Positions 34,440-44,753 of a DNA stretch of 64,000 nucleotides are shown here, piece by piece. The stretch comes from Planctomycetota bacterium. GTDB taxonomy: Bacteria > Planctomycetota > PUPC01 > JACPCR01. The stretch lies in assembly GCA_027625095.1 (NCBI GenBank), contig JAQBXN010000019.1, positions 1-64,000 on the forward strand, in the 5' to 3' direction. Made by a program: the position numbers and the translations under genes. Each line of letters begins with the position of its first letter. Positions within the stretch are counted from its first letter, which is position 1. The notes below the pieces were generated by a model. It was not told the origin of the DNA. It saw only the letters and a list, made by a program, of their open reading frames with translations, and did no database searches.

Positions 34440-34811
34440 CGAGTCTTTCTGTAAAACGGGTAAGCGGCTCGTTACGAATCCTTGGCACGCCGCCGCAATC
34501 CTAGAGTGGAACAAGATCGCAACAAAACGATGTTAGCTCCAATGCTTCGAAGAGAATGAAGTTTTGTTCTCAATCTTCTTCGTTCTTTGTAATGATCTAA
34601 ACCTTCTTTTCTCCCAATCGTTGATCGCAATCTCGTGAGCCAAAGATGGGGGCAATGACTACGGCTGAACAGAAACAAACGATCATACGGTCAAGCAATT
34701 AGAAACTCTTCAAACCATATGTTGTTTGACACCAGACGAACACTGCAAAAGCTATCAGCACTCAGCAACCTTGCATTTGACAACCGAATCGTTCACCAAC
34801 AGGAGATCACC
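34440..34811. other. Intergenic region between divergent genes
   Basis: About 370 bp between the TPR fusion and the M42 peptidase. It contains no supported gene. Promoters for both divergent genes must lie here but no clear -35/-10 pair stands out. The AACAGGAGATCACC before 34812 is the ribosome site of the peptidase gene. Confidence 0.5.
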
Positions 34812-35867
34812 ATGCACGAAAATTCGCTCAACTTCCTCAGGAATATGCTTGATGCCCCCAGTCCGTCAGGATACGAACAACCCATTCAAAAGGTCGTCCG
34901 GGAATGGACTGGGAAATTTGCAGATGAAGTCTCGACCGATTTGCATGGCAACGTCATCGCTTCACTAAATCCCAAAGGCACGCCACGCATCATGTTTGCC
35001 GGGCATTGCGACCAAATCGGTTTCATGGTCCAGCACATTGATAAAGACGGCTACATTTTCACCAATCCAATCGGCGGACACGACACGATGGTGCTGCTCG
35101 GCCAGAACGTAACGGTCTGGGGATCGGACGGCCCTATCCATGGGGTCATGGCTCGTAAGCCTATCCATTTACTCAAGGCCGATGTGAATCGAGCACCAAA
35201 GTTTCAAGATCTCTGGGTTGATATCGGCGTGAAGACAAAAAAGGAAGCCGAACAATACGTCGAAATTGGAGATCCGGTGACATTCAAACTTGGCATGACT
35301 GAGGCGTTAAACGGTCGTGCCACGGCGGTTGGTTTCGATGACAAAGCCGGCGCCTGGGTGGTCATGGAAGCGTTACGCCTCCTCAAGGGCAAGAAATTCG
35401 ACGCTGCAGTCTTCTCTGTTTCGACGGTCCAGGAAGAGGTCGGCCTGAGGGGCGCCAAGACCAGTGCACACAGCATCGACCCGCAAGTCGGCATCGCGGT
35501 AGACGTAACTTTTGCCACCGACCATCCAGGCATGGATCCAAAGGTGTCAGGAGAAGTGGGCCTGGACAAAGGCGCCGTTATCGCCCGTGGCCCTAACATC
35601 AATCCAGTCGTCTTCGACCTTTTGAAAAGCACCGCAAAAAGAAAACGTATCCCATACCAGATTAATGGCGTTTCCCGACCAACAGGTACCGATGCGAATG
35701 CCATCCAGATTTCGGGCCCCGGCGTCGCTACAGGTCTGGTAAGTGTGCCCAACCGCTATATGCACAGTCCGGTCGAAATGGTCTCGCTGAAGGACATGCA
35801 GAATTGCGCCAAACTGCTGGCGGAGTTTGTGCTATCAGTGAAAAAGACTAAGGATTTTACGCCGTAA
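34812..35867 (+). CDS. M42 family metallo-aminopeptidase
   Basis: A 351-residue zinc peptidase. ATG 34812 is selected since AGGAG lies 7 bases upstream; an ATG at 34719 is in frame but less likely. Metal and catalytic residues are in place: the first His in MFAGHCDQIGF, Asp in VGFDDKAGAW, the Glu pair in STVQEEVGLRG, Asp in IAVDVTFATDHP and the last His in NRYMHSPVEMV. The enzyme removes N-terminal amino acids from peptides as a large cytoplasmic tetrahedral oligomer. It is a frequent neighbour of peptide uptake systems. Alternative names include glutamyl aminopeptidase or endoglucanase M, which is a misnomer. Confidence 0.93.
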   Translation: MHENSLNFLRNMLDAPSPSGYEQPIQKVVREWTGKFADEVSTDLHGNVIASLNPKGTPRIMFAGHCDQIGFMVQHIDKDGYIFTNPIGGHDTMVLLGQNVTVWGSDGPIHGVMARKPIHLLKADVNRAPKFQDLWVDIGVKTKKEAEQYVEIGDPVTFKLGMTEALNGRATAVGFDDKAGAWVVMEALRLLKGKKFDAAVFSVSTVQEEVGLRGAKTSAHSIDPQVGIAVDVTFATDHPGMDPKVSGEVGLDKGAVIARGPNINPVVFDLLKSTAKRKRIPYQINGVSRPTGTDANAIQISGPGVATGLVSVPNRYMHSPVEMVSLKDMQNCAKLLAEFVLSVKKTKDFTP

Positions 35868-36010
35868 GATGTTGTTACGGTCTCTGGCGGGCCGCAAAAG
35901 CACATCCGCGTCTTCTGGACGTGCCCCATAAAACAACCGCGATAACACTGAACTGGTGCACGCTTAACATTCTTCTTACATCCCAAAAACTCTTAATACG
36001 AGAATCATCA

Positions 36011-37012
36011 ATGTCAGATTTCAGAGTAGGTATCATAGGCTGCGGCGGGCGCGGTAATGGACACGCGGACGGTTATCTGGAAGCAGACGGTGCGACCATT
36101 GTTGCATGCTCAGACCCCTTCGAGGACAGCTCAAGAGCAATGGCAAAAAAGCACTCTATACCAAATACGTACAGTGACTACCGTGAGATGCTGGAGAAGG
36201 AGAGTCTCGATATCGTCAGCATCTGTACCTGGATACGCATGCATCACGACATGGTCATCGATGCGGTTGACGCAGGCGTGAAAGCGATTCATTCGGAGAA
36301 GCCGATGGCGCCAACATTCGGTGAAGCGAAGGCGATGCAGAAAGCGTGCGATGACGCAGGGGTCATCGTCACATACTGCCACCAGCGTCGTTTTGAGACG
36401 CAGTTCAAGGCCGCTAAAGATCTCGCCGATAGCGGGGTGATCGGCAACCTGCGTAGAATCGAAGGCTTCTGTCCCAATCTGCTCGACTGGGGCACGCACT
36501 GGTTTGATATGATCTTCTTCTTTAACAGCCAAACTCCCGTAAAGTGGGTGCTCGGACAGATTGATAATTCCGAGCCGAGAGAAGTCTTTGGTGTGCCAGT
36601 AACTACCAACGGCATCTCCCAGTATGCATTTGAAAACGGCGTCATGGGTTTGGTAATGACCGGTAAAGAGCCTTGGGGAAACGGCCAGCTTCGAATGATC
36701 GGAACCGATGGAATCATTGAGATCGGCATCCCAAACGAACCGCCGGTCCGCATGCTCAACAGTAAAGCCGCAGGCTGGCAGCACCCAGAGTTGAAGAACA
36801 GAATTACCAACGGAACGATCGAGGCAACGAAAGATATTGTGTCTGCCTTACGCGAGAATTATGAGCCTGAACTGAGCGGCCGGAAGGCTCTGATGGCCAC
36901 CGAGCTCATCTTCGCCACTTATGAGTCCAGCCGGCGCCGCGCTCTCATTCACCTGCCGCTGGACATCGATGATTCGCCATTCCTCAGCATGATAGAGTCT
37001 GGTGATATCTAG
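36011..37012 (+). CDS. Gfo/Idh/MocA family oxidoreductase
   Basis: A 333-residue NAD(P)-dependent dehydrogenase. The Rossmann loop is VGIIGCGGRGNGHADGY and the family EKP motif is HSEKPMAPTFGEA, with the conserved Lys as catalytic. The C-terminal half is the alpha/beta dimerisation domain (WFDMIFFFNSQTPVKWV). ATG 36011 follows no strong ribosome site; upstream ATG at 35921 is less likely, as the extension is not conserved in character. The substrate is a sugar or polyol. These enzymes are numerous in planctomycetes and relatives. TAG stop. Confidence 0.92.
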   Translation: MSDFRVGIIGCGGRGNGHADGYLEADGATIVACSDPFEDSSRAMAKKHSIPNTYSDYREMLEKESLDIVSICTWIRMHHDMVIDAVDAGVKAIHSEKPMAPTFGEAKAMQKACDDAGVIVTYCHQRRFETQFKAAKDLADSGVIGNLRRIEGFCPNLLDWGTHWFDMIFFFNSQTPVKWVLGQIDNSEPREVFGVPVTTNGISQYAFENGVMGLVMTGKEPWGNGQLRMIGTDGIIEIGIPNEPPVRMLNSKAAGWQHPELKNRITNGTIEATKDIVSALRENYEPELSGRKALMATELIFATYESSRRRALIHLPLDIDDSPFLSMIESGDI

Positions 37013-37069
37013 AACACGACAGGGATGACGGCCTTGCAACTCTAAACTACAAATCAATTCAAATCTGAC

Positions 37070-39213
37070 ATGGCCACGCCAAAGACTACCCCGATGAAGA
37101 AGGCGTTAACGCTCCTCAGTGTGTATGCGCTAGCAACGGGGGCGACCCTCAGCTCTGGATTTTTCCTGCTGCCAGGGGTGGCATATGGGCTGGCCGGCCC
37201 GGCGGTCGTGCTCTGTTATATGCTGGCCGCCATTCCGCTCTTCCCGGCGACCCTATGCTCCGTTGAGCTTGGAACAGCCATGCCTCGTGCGGGTGGGGCT
37301 TACTATTTTCTTGACCGAAGCATGGGGCCGTTTATCGGCACCATTGGTGGGATGGGAATGTGGCTGGCGCTCCTTCTAAAGACAGCATTCGCTCTGGTAG
37401 GTATGGGTGTGTATGTGGAACTCCTTGTTCAAGTCTTCGACCCTTCACTTAGCGTGCCCATAGTTCCTGCGGCAGCGTGTTTTGCCATTCTCTTCGCCAT
37501 GCTGAATCTGATGGGTGCGGAGAAGACCGGCTCGTTTCAGATCATTATTGTTTTCGGGCTCTTGACCATTCTTACATGGTTCATTGGCAGAGGCGTATTC
37601 AATCTCAAATTTGAACATTTCGGCGGATTCCTCGATGCCGGATCGGACAATATCATCAGCACTACCGGGCTCGTCTACATCAGCTACGTGGGGGTGACCA
37701 AGGTCGCAAGCGTATCTGAAGAGGTGAAAGATCCAGAGAGAAATCTACCACTAGGGTCTTCCTGGCTGTACTGACAGCTATCGTCATTTATGGCTTAGGG
37801 ACGTTCGTCATGGTCGGCACGATAGATATCGGCCAACTCTTTTTGCAGGCTAAGGCCGGGGGAGCTGAAGGAACTGTGGCGGACAGGCAGATTCTCCGCA
37901 TTGCAGCCACCTGCGCAGAGGCATTTGCCGGAAAGACAGGTGCTATCCTGATGAGCATCGCGGCGATTTGTGCATTCTTCGCCGTCGCCAATGCAGGCAT
38001 TCTGAGCTCGTCCAGATATCCGCTCGCTATGAGCCGCGACCATCTGTTTCCTGCAACCTTTCGAAAGTTCAACAAGGCAGGAATTCCGAGCAATGGGATT
38101 TATGCCTCTCTTGGGATTGTCCTGCTGATTCTTATCTTTCTCGACCCGATGAAGATTGCCAAGCTGGCCAGCGCGTTTCAGTTGCTGCTGTTCGGGTTTC
38201 TATGTTTGGCAGTTGTTGTCATGAGGGAGAGTGGCCTGGATTCCTATGATCCGGGCTATCGAGCGCCGCTCTATCCCTGGTTGCAGATTATTGGAATCAT
38301 AGCTCCCTGTTATCTGATCCTTAATATGGGCGCGCTGCCTGTGCTGTTTTCGGCCGGTCTAATCGTGTTCGGTGCATTCTGGTATTTCTACTACGGCAAG
38401 GCGAGAGTAGCGCGACACGGGGCGATTTATCACGTGTTCGAGCGGCTGGGCCACAAACGCCATGAAGGGCTAGATAGTGAACTGCGCGGCATCATGAAGG
38501 AGAAAGGCCTGCGCTCAGAAGACCCCTATGATGAAGTAGTCATGCAGGCAGGCGTCCTTGATATTACAGCGCTGAAAACATTTGAAGAAATTACCAGGGA
38601 GGCTTCCGAGACATTATCGAAAATGCTTGGTCTCGAGGCAGACAAGCTGGTGAACGGCTTTCTTGAAGGCACCGGCGTCGGCGCAACACCGGTCTCAGGT
38701 GGGGCTGCCCTGCCCCACGTGCGCGTCCATGATTTGAAAAACCCCGGCATGGTTATCGTGCGAAGCAGAGAAGGTGTGGGTATCGAAATCTCTGATTCGC
38801 TGCATCTGTTGCACGCAACCGAAACCCCCATTCATGCCATTTTTTATCTCGTCAGCCCCGAGGCAGACCCGGCTAGACACCTACGCATTCTTGCGCAGCT
38901 TGCCCTGCACATCGACAGCGAAGATTTTCTAAAAAAATGGGAACATGCCAGAGACGAGCACGAGATCAGAGAAATTCTTCTTCGCGATGAAAAATTTGTG
39001 CATATCGAACTCTCAAAGAAGGGCCCATCATCATTCTTCCTGGAGGGGCGCCTGAGAGACTTGCAACTGCCTCCCGGATGCCTGGTGGCAGTAGTTCGAC
39101 GGGAAGAGACGTCATTCTTCCCACATGGGAATTCCGTCTTTGCGCATGGTGACCGGCTCACCGTCATTGGAGAGCCCAAGGCTATTCAGGAACTCTATGA
39201 CGAATACACGTAG
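37070..39213 (+). pseudogene. APC-type amino-acid permease with EIIA and TrkA-C domains, one-base frameshift
   Basis: The first frame (37070-37774) encodes the N-terminal half of an APC-superfamily permease (TGATLSSGFFLLPGVAYGL, AMPRAGGAYYFLDRSMG). At the G run 37754-37756 a base appears missing: after NLPLG the frame reads SSWLY and stops, whereas the next frame continues with VFLAVLTAIVIYGLG and the second membrane half up to about 38400. Then comes a PTS EIIA-type-2 domain (GVGATPVSGGAALPHVRVHD, with the phospho-accepting His position in LPHVRV) and a TrkA-C/RCK-C domain (ELSKKGPSSFFLEGRLRDLQ). Such triple fusions are known and suggest transport controlled by phosphorylation state and a bound ligand. 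The break may be a sequencing error; the rest of both halves is intact. Confidence 0.85.
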
Positions 39214-39329
39214 CGAGACTGTGAACGCGCATGCAAACGATTCACCCGGTCCAACTAGCAACACATTCTTGATATCCGGACACTTGTATGGTAACTGTTT
39301 TCTGAAACTCCTGTCCCAGAGCATGTGGA

Positions 39330-39899
39330 ATGAATCACTTTGGAAAGCTGATAGTTATGTTGATGTTTATCCCTCTTGCCGGTTGCAAGAACCTGGCACA
39401 GATAGACGTTTCAGTTATTGACGAACGTACTCAACTGGAAAATCAGGTACTTGGTGCATATGAGGACATTTCGGAAGATCTGGTACTGATAGCATCTGTC
39501 CGGGGAGTTAGTGAAGAGGGTGAGATGCGAGTCCCCCCGCCACAATCCACAGGCAAGAAACGGGCCCTGATGGCGATGCAGAACAGAGAGTTTAATCGGG
39601 ACGATATCGAGTCTTTCAAGAAGAAAGGTGTGGTTGGCGAAAACAACGAAGGATTCCTGACTATCCTTGACCAAACACAACTGACTGAAGATCCGAAATA
39701 TGGAGAATTTGTACGAGCTAAATTGATCGAAGAGAACAGAGACCGCGAAATCCTGATGGAACGAGTCATTGAGATGACGCCGGGCCTGTCTGAAAAAGAC
39801 CTCGCCGAAGTCAAAAAAATCATGGCACAACGCAACCGGGACAATGCCGTTGCAGGCGAAAAGTATCAGACCACCGATGGAGAGTGGGTGGGTAAGTAG
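39330..39899 (+). CDS. DUF1318-type lipoprotein
   Basis: A 189-residue lipoprotein. The signal peptide LIVMLMFIPLAGC ends in a lipobox LAGC with the Cys at about 19. The region from about 70 contains MAMQNREFNRDDIESFKKKG and then an acidic-basic helix pair (SEKDLAEVKKIMAQRNRDNA), like DUF1318 (YdbL-like) proteins. In other bacteria these go with YnbE/YdbH envelope proteins that bridge the periplasm; no partner is in the window. It would be attached to the outer membrane inner leaflet. Family call is moderately sure. Confidence 0.75.
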   Translation: MNHFGKLIVMLMFIPLAGCKNLAQIDVSVIDERTQLENQVLGAYEDISEDLVLIASVRGVSEEGEMRVPPPQSTGKKRALMAMQNREFNRDDIESFKKKGVVGENNEGFLTILDQTQLTEDPKYGEFVRAKLIEENRDREILMERVIEMTPGLSEKDLAEVKKIMAQRNRDNAVAGEKYQTTDGEWVGK

Positions 39900-40059
39900 C
39901 AGGTGAATACAACATCCATATGACGGCCAGAGAGCGATCTATGGCTGCATAATTCGCCCTCTCCAACCGGTCGGCGAATGGCCAAATCACTGTTAGAATC
40001 CGCCGATTCGGCGTTGATGGAGGGGCTTTTATAGTCATTTTGAAAGGAATGCTGAGCTG

Positions 40060-40617
40060 ATGAACGCAACTGAACTGAAGAAGGGAATGGTTATTCTCCA
40101 CGGGGGTGCCCTGCATCAAGTGCATGAGTACATGCACGTAAAACCGGGCAAAGGAGGCGCTTTTCTCCAGACTAAACTACGAAACCTCAAGACAGGCAGC
40201 ATGATTCAATGCAGGTTTCGCTCACAGGAAAACATAGATGTCCCCTATCTTGAAAAAAAGAACTTCCAATACCTGTACGATGATGGACAACTGTTCTGTT
40301 TCATGGATTTGGAGACCTATGAGCAACGATTCCTGGATGAGGCGACTGTCGGTGACGCTAAAAACTACCTCATACCAGAACTTGAGATTCAGTTAACACT
40401 TCACGAAGGTAATGTCGTCGGCCTGGAAATGCCGACGACAATCAACCTTACTGTCCAGATCACCGATCCCGGCCATAAAGGTGACACGGTCTCAAACGTA
40501 ACAAAGCCGGCCACAATGGAAACCGGCTTGGTCATCAAAGTGCCGCTCTTCATCGAACAGGGCGAGCTACTCAAAGTGGATACACGCACCGGCGAGTTTC
40601 TCGGCCGCGCCAACTGA
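40060..40617 (+). CDS. efp: Translation elongation factor P
   Basis: A 185-residue EF-P of standard length with three OB-like domains. The loop HVKPGKGGAF carries the modified Lys position at residue 31 (P-G-K-G), followed by DVPYLEKKNFQYLYDDG and the C-terminal signature VSNVTKPATMETG. It binds the ribosome between P and E sites and relieves stalling at consecutive prolines. In this window the Pro-rich proteins (such as 15144-15860) would be natural clients. The modification enzyme (PoxA/EpmA-like, or other) is not in the window. The start ATG at 40060 lies 12 bases after TTGAAAGGAATGC. Confidence 0.97.
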   Translation: MNATELKKGMVILHGGALHQVHEYMHVKPGKGGAFLQTKLRNLKTGSMIQCRFRSQENIDVPYLEKKNFQYLYDDGQLFCFMDLETYEQRFLDEATVGDAKNYLIPELEIQLTLHEGNVVGLEMPTTINLTVQITDPGHKGDTVSNVTKPATMETGLVIKVPLFIEQGELLKVDTRTGEFLGRAN

Positions 40618-40637
40618 ATCTTTCCAAAACAATTCTG

Positions 40638-40674
40638 GGCCGATATTCACTTACAAGCCATCGGCCTTTTCTTT
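40638..40674 (+). terminator. Rho-independent terminator of efp
   Basis: A stem of GGCCGAT (40638-40644) and ATCGGCC (40660-40666), 15-nt loop, then TTTTCTTT. It overlaps the 3' end of the convergent DUF72 gene. Confidence 0.75.
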
Positions 40675-41436
40675 CGGAAAGGCTATTCGATCTAATTCTG
40701 CCTCAATTTGCCGTACCGTCGCAGGCGAATGCCCGGCGAAGTGATTGTTCACATAACCGAAAGTAGTCACGTCGTCGATAAGAAACTTATTGATGACCTC
40801 CGCCCACCATTCCACCTCCTTTGATCTATCGATTTTCACCTCCGAGAAGTTTTCGGGCACCTTCCTTCGATCTCCAAGCCACCGGATGTAGGTGAAATCA
40901 GAGGTGACATCTTCCAGGCGCGGCATCCAGGGGTGGTCAACTAGGGTAAATGCGACCCCGTTGTCGCGAAGCAGTTCGAAAAAATTCCGCCCTAGCCACT
41001 TTTTGTTTCGTATTTCCAGCGCGTAACGAAAACAGTCGGGCAACGTTGGCAAGAAAGCGGACAAGTTTTCGAACTGGTCAGGCTTGAACCCGTATTCGAA
41101 CTGCAACAAGAGCACACTCAGCTTATTACCCAACAACTCCATGGTTTTGAGGAATTCCGTGACTTCCTTCTCACCATCGACGAGGGACTTTTCATGGGTT
41201 ATTTCTTTCGGAAATTTCGCTGAGAATTGAAAATCATCGGGTGTGGTTGCCCGCCAACGCCTGACATATTCCTGGCGCGGAGTACCATAGAAAGTGCTGT
41301 CGATTTCAACAGTATGAAAATGCTGACTGTAGATCTCGAGAAAGTCTTTGGGCGCTGAACCATCCGCATAAAAAGGCCCAACCCAGTCTTTGTAACTCCA
41401 GCCGGAGGTACCCAAATGGAGAAGATTTCTATTCAT
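40651..41436 (-). CDS. DUF72 family protein
   Basis: A 261-residue TIM-barrel-like protein of the DUF72 family. Segments that are typical: LHLGTSGWSYKDWVGPFY at the start, the HFHTVEIDSTFYGTP block, FQFSAKFPKEITHE and LQFEYGFKPD, and FGYVNNHFAGHSPATV at the end. The biochemical role of DUF72 is unknown. It is convergent with efp, and the last codons overlap the efp terminator. Length agrees with family norms. It has no signal peptide. Confidence 0.93.
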   Translation of the reverse strand: MNRNLLHLGTSGWSYKDWVGPFYADGSAPKDFLEIYSQHFHTVEIDSTFYGTPRQEYVRRWRATTPDDFQFSAKFPKEITHEKSLVDGEKEVTEFLKTMELLGNKLSVLLLQFEYGFKPDQFENLSAFLPTLPDCFRYALEIRNKKWLGRNFFELLRDNGVAFTLVDHPWMPRLEDVTSDFTYIRWLGDRRKVPENFSEVKIDRSKEVEWWAEVINKFLIDDVTTFGYVNNHFAGHSPATVRQIEAELDRIAFPKEKADGL

Positions 41437-41466
41437 TTAACGTGTTTGGAATCACAAAGAACAAAA

Positions 41467-41494
41467 AAGCCTGTCCCTAATATGGAACAGGCTT
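41467..41494 (-). terminator. Rho-independent terminator between the DUF72 gene and the next minus-strand gene
   Basis: AAGCCTGT (41467-41474) pairs with ACAGGCTT (41487-41494); on the minus strand the stem is followed by a T run (AAAAAA at 41463-41468 on the plus strand). It would end transcription of the gene at 41518. Confidence 0.8.
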
Positions 41495-41517
41495 GAATCT
41501 TCCAGGTCTCCTTAAGA

Positions 41518-42009
41518 TCAATTTTCCGGGTGAACTCCAGCCGCTTCAACCAAGTCATCGACCAAGCGCGCCATCGCTTCCTTCGTGAGGATGAAAGGAA
41601 TCCTTTCCCGGCGATGTCCGCGACGGTTTCTTACAAATCGTGCGAAGTCTACTTCGTCTCCGTGCATATCGGCTTCGTAATACCCGACTGAGCCTTCGGC
41701 ATTCTGGACGGTCGCGCTCCTTACTACCGCTCGTTCACGCTCAGGCTCACATTCCACCAAGTTTAGATTTTCGAAGAGGTATGTCGCGTGCTCCGTCAAT
41801 TGATGGGCTCTTGTAGACAAATTTTCGTCAGGGACGCCAAGGCGATGAAGATGGAGGCTTTCAATCTGGCATCCAAAGCGATCCACTTCACAGATATCTG
41901 CGTGAATCTCGACTTGAGAATCAACGATATCAACGGGGTAATGCACCCGGGTACTCCCTTTGGGGGCTTTCGTTTTTAAGGATTCTAAAAGGCGATCTCC
42001 GTATGTCAT
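41518..42009 (-). CDS. Hypothetical protein downstream of spoVR
   Basis: A 163-residue protein from ATG 42009, favoured by AAGGGGG just upstream; ATG 42051 would add 14 residues. It is an alpha/beta soluble protein with many charged residues (EVDRFGCQIESLHLHRLGVP, VSLATTRV-free). The C-terminus has helical REERIPF-type segments. No family is recognised. It follows the stress module genes on the same strand with a gap of 115 bp and a terminator behind it, so it may be the last gene of that transcription unit. Confidence 0.75.
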   Translation of the reverse strand: MTYGDRLLESLKTKAPKGSTRVHYPVDIVDSQVEIHADICEVDRFGCQIESLHLHRLGVPDENLSTRAHQLTEHATYLFENLNLVECEPERERAVVRSATVQNAEGSVGYYEADMHGDEVDFARFVRNRRGHRRERIPFILTKEAMARLVDDLVEAAGVHPEN

Positions 42010-42124
42010 CTTAGCCCCCTTTCTTGGGAGATTGAACATTGCATCCAACAAGTATTATCGAAAGTTCTCCTCCAAACTTTAACGGGGTCTGGATGAAGGA
42101 GAGGAAGTCGATAATGGAAGGAAA

Positions 42125-43624
42125 CTAATTATCTTTGACGTGGTAATCGCTACCGTCAAAAGAAATTGTCTTAGCTTTCTGCTCAATTTCCGTGCCGATG
42201 TGAACGGGGCGAGTCCACATTGCATGAATGTTCTTAAGTACATCCGATGCATAATCTTTTCGCAGGTCAATGCCATCATGGCGATGCCTGAGGAAGAGTT
42301 CGCCGCGATTTTTGTGGTTGGCATCTTCTACAAAGATGAATGGACTGCCCATATTCGTGAGCTGCATCAAAATCTGCTTCTTGATGACATTGAACTCTCT
42401 GTCCTGAATTTCGTAAGCATTACGCTTGTCGTTATAACCATAAACAAAGAGCTTTTGCTCACGGCAAAACTCGGGAGTCAAAAAAGTGTCTAAAAAACCA
42501 ACATCGTTGTACACGCGTCGGATTTCAAAAATCTTTTCCCGCCCCTGGCCCAGATCCTCATTCCAGTTTCTTTTCCTTTGAAGGTCCTCGCACTCCTCAT
42601 ATTCCTTACCAAAACGCCCAGTATTCCAACGCTCCTCAATATCGCGAAAAAGTTCAACTCCTATCTTGTATGGGTTCATCTGGTTTGGAGTTGCATGGAC
42701 AGTACCGCTGTGGTGGTCTGCGAAGTCAATCACCTCTGCATCCGTCAGAGCTTTACCTGTCATGATTTTGGAGTGCCAATAGGTCGCCCAACCTTCGTTC
42801 ATGATCTTAGTCTGACCTTGAGGGGCAAAATAGTAGGCCTCCTCGCGAATCATGGAAAGGATCTCGCTCTGCCAACTACTGAGCGGCGCATGCTCTATCA
42901 GAAATAGAAGCACATCCTGTACGGGTGAAGGTGGATATTTCATACCTTCTGCTTTTGCAGCTTCCTCATCTTTCCTCTTCTGTTCAGCGATGACTTCGGG
43001 GGGATTTATGAATTTGTCTAAATAGCTTTTCTCTGTTGAGAATCGCTTAGAGGGCTGCGATTCTATTTCTTCAGACTCAAAATCAGGGGCGATTTGCTTC
43101 GCTGATCTTTCAAAAAATACGGAGTGTAAATCAATCAGGTTGTCGATGGACAGACATCTGTCCAGAAACTGCTCTACTTCCTCAAACCCGTATTTCCGCA
43201 CATGCTTCCAAACCTTTGCAGAGTGGTTAGCGGTTTCATCGACCATTTTCCGATTGGTGTGCGCGAAATACAGATTGTTTTTGAAAAAATCACAGTGAGC
43301 GTACACATGTGCGATCACTAGTTTTTGATCTACCAGTTTGTTGCAATTAAGGAGATACGCGTAGCATGGATCGTTATTTATGACCATCTCGTAAATCTTG
43401 TGCAGACCATACGAATAGCTTTTCTCAAGGCGGTCGTATTCCATCCCGAAATGCCAGTGTGGATAGCGAGTCGGAAATCCTCCCAGGCTTGCCAGCTCGT
43501 TCATCTTCTTGTAATCGACCATTTCAAAGATGGTATTAAAGAAATCGAGGCCGGCGTCAGCGCAATAGCCTTTGATTTCTTCACGATGATGAACCAAATC
43601 TGGAGGTAAATCGGTGGCAATCAT
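42125..43624 (-). CDS. SpoVR family protein
   Basis: A 499-residue SpoVR homologue. Characteristic parts are [54 protein letters not shown] and the terminal [22 protein letters not shown] 43624 overlaps the TGA of the YeaH gene (ATGA), so translation is coupled. SpoVR-like proteins (YcgB in enterobacteria) are found with YeaH and PrkA and are induced in stationary phase and nitrogen starvation; the molecular role is unproven. In sporulating species one paralogue acts in cortex formation. There is no other sporulation gene here. Confidence 0.95.
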   Translation of the reverse strand: MIATDLPPDLVHHREEIKGYCADAGLDFFNTIFEMVDYKKMNELASLGGFPTRYPHWHFGMEYDRLEKSYSYGLHKIYEMVINNDPCYAYLLNCNKLVDQKLVIAHVYAHCDFFKNNLYFAHTNRKMVDETANHSAKVWKHVRKYGFEEVEQFLDRCLSIDNLIDLHSVFFERSAKQIAPDFESEEIESQPSKRFSTEKSYLDKFINPPEVIAEQKRKDEEAAKAEGMKYPPSPVQDVLLFLIEHAPLSSWQSEILSMIREEAYYFAPQGQTKIMNEGWATYWHSKIMTGKALTDAEVIDFADHHSGTVHATPNQMNPYKIGVELFRDIEERWNTGRFGKEYEECEDLQRKRNWNEDLGQGREKIFEIRRVYNDVGFLDTFLTPEFCREQKLFVYGYNDKRNAYEIQDREFNVIKKQILMQLTNMGSPFIFVEDANHKNRGELFLRHRHDGIDLRKDYASDVLKNIHAMWTRPVHIGTEIEQKAKTISFDGSDYHVKDN

Positions 43625-44727
43625 TTTCCTTTTCCGAGGAACGCTTTGATTGAATCGTAGATACCCTCCTTGTCGGGTATCTCGCAAGTTACGAGACGAT
43701 TGTCTTCATGGAATTTTCCATCCAGCGCCTCAATGAAGTCTCCACTTCCGTAGAGGCTCTCAACTTGTCCGTAACAAAACAAATTTGCTTTGGGCAAGAT
43801 TGAACTGTCCAGCATGGCCAAACATTTGACCGTGTCTTCGGCTTCCCAATTGTCACCGTCCGAAAAATGAAAGACATAGATATTCCATTCTTCCGCTGGA
43901 TATTCTCTTTCCAACAGTTGGTCGCATATATTGTACGCGGAAGAAATCATGGTACCTCCGCTCTCTCGCGTATGATAAAACGTATGTTCGTCCACCTCTT
44001 TTGCACGGGAATCGTGGATGATATAGCGGCTTTCAATTCCGTCGTATTGCTTTCGCAGCCAGGTATCGATCCAGAAAGATTCAATTCTCACAATCTCTTT
44101 CTGTTCCTCACCCATCGAACCTGAAACATCCATGATGTAGATGATGACCGCATTGCTTTCTGGATTGCTCTTTGCTTTCCAGGATCGATACCGTTTGTCT
44201 TCACGGAACGGAATAATTCTAGGGTCTTCATAGTTGTAGTTCCCCGTCATAATCTGTCGCCGCATGGCAGATCTGTAGGTTCTCTTGAAATGCCTTAGAG
44301 ACTCTGGGCCAGTCTGGCGAATGCCTGTGTACTTGTCTTTTTCGGCAACAATATTCTTTCTGCCTTTAGGCTGAATATGGGGAAGTTCAAGTTCTTCACC
44401 GAGCATATCTGCCAGCTCATCGAGCGAGACGTCCACTTCAAGAATATGCCTGCCCGGTGAGTTGCCTGCACCCGAAGAACCTCCCTGGTCATCACCCGGG
44501 CCTAATGTTGTTCCAACTTCGCCTTCCCCCTGCCCCACGCCCTTCTGTTTTCGGTAGTCTAAACGGAATTTAGGAATATCTATGGATGGTACCGGTATAC
44601 TGACAAGATTCTTACCTCTCTTCCCGACCATCTCACCTTTGGTGATGTACTTCTTGAAATCTTCCTTGATTTTACCTCGAATGATCTCTTTGAAGCGGTT
44701 GTGATCTGAATCGATATTGAGATGCAT
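43621..44727 (-). CDS. YeaH/DUF444 family protein (VWA-type)
   Basis: A 368-residue DUF444 protein. Residues about 195-320 form a von Willebrand factor A-like fold with MIDAS residues: [18 protein letters not shown], a Thr in [12 protein letters not shown] and an Asp in [11 protein letters not shown]. The N-terminal half is basic and contains a Gly-rich linker ([15 protein letters not shown]). YeaH and its relatives are co-encoded with PrkA kinase and SpoVR and are thought to act together in stress adaptation. Gap to prkA is 26 bp. ATG 44727 is preceded by a weak AAGGA. Confidence 0.95.
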   Translation of the reverse strand: MHLNIDSDHNRFKEIIRGKIKEDFKKYITKGEMVGKRGKNLVSIPVPSIDIPKFRLDYRKQKGVGQGEGEVGTTLGPGDDQGGSSGAGNSPGRHILEVDVSLDELADMLGEELELPHIQPKGRKNIVAEKDKYTGIRQTGPESLRHFKRTYRSAMRRQIMTGNYNYEDPRIIPFREDKRYRSWKAKSNPESNAVIIYIMDVSGSMGEEQKEIVRIESFWIDTWLRKQYDGIESRYIIHDSRAKEVDEHTFYHTRESGGTMISSAYNICDQLLEREYPAEEWNIYVFHFSDGDNWEAEDTVKCLAMLDSSILPKANLFCYGQVESLYGSGDFIEALDGKFHEDNRLVTCEIPDKEGIYDSIKAFLGKGK

Positions 44728-44753
44728 GATGAATCCTTGTCTTCGATAGTTGG

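Noticed and set aside
40014..40040. Promoter for efp (TTGATG and TATAGT)
   Set aside because: The two boxes are only ten bases apart, too close for a sigma-70 promoter.
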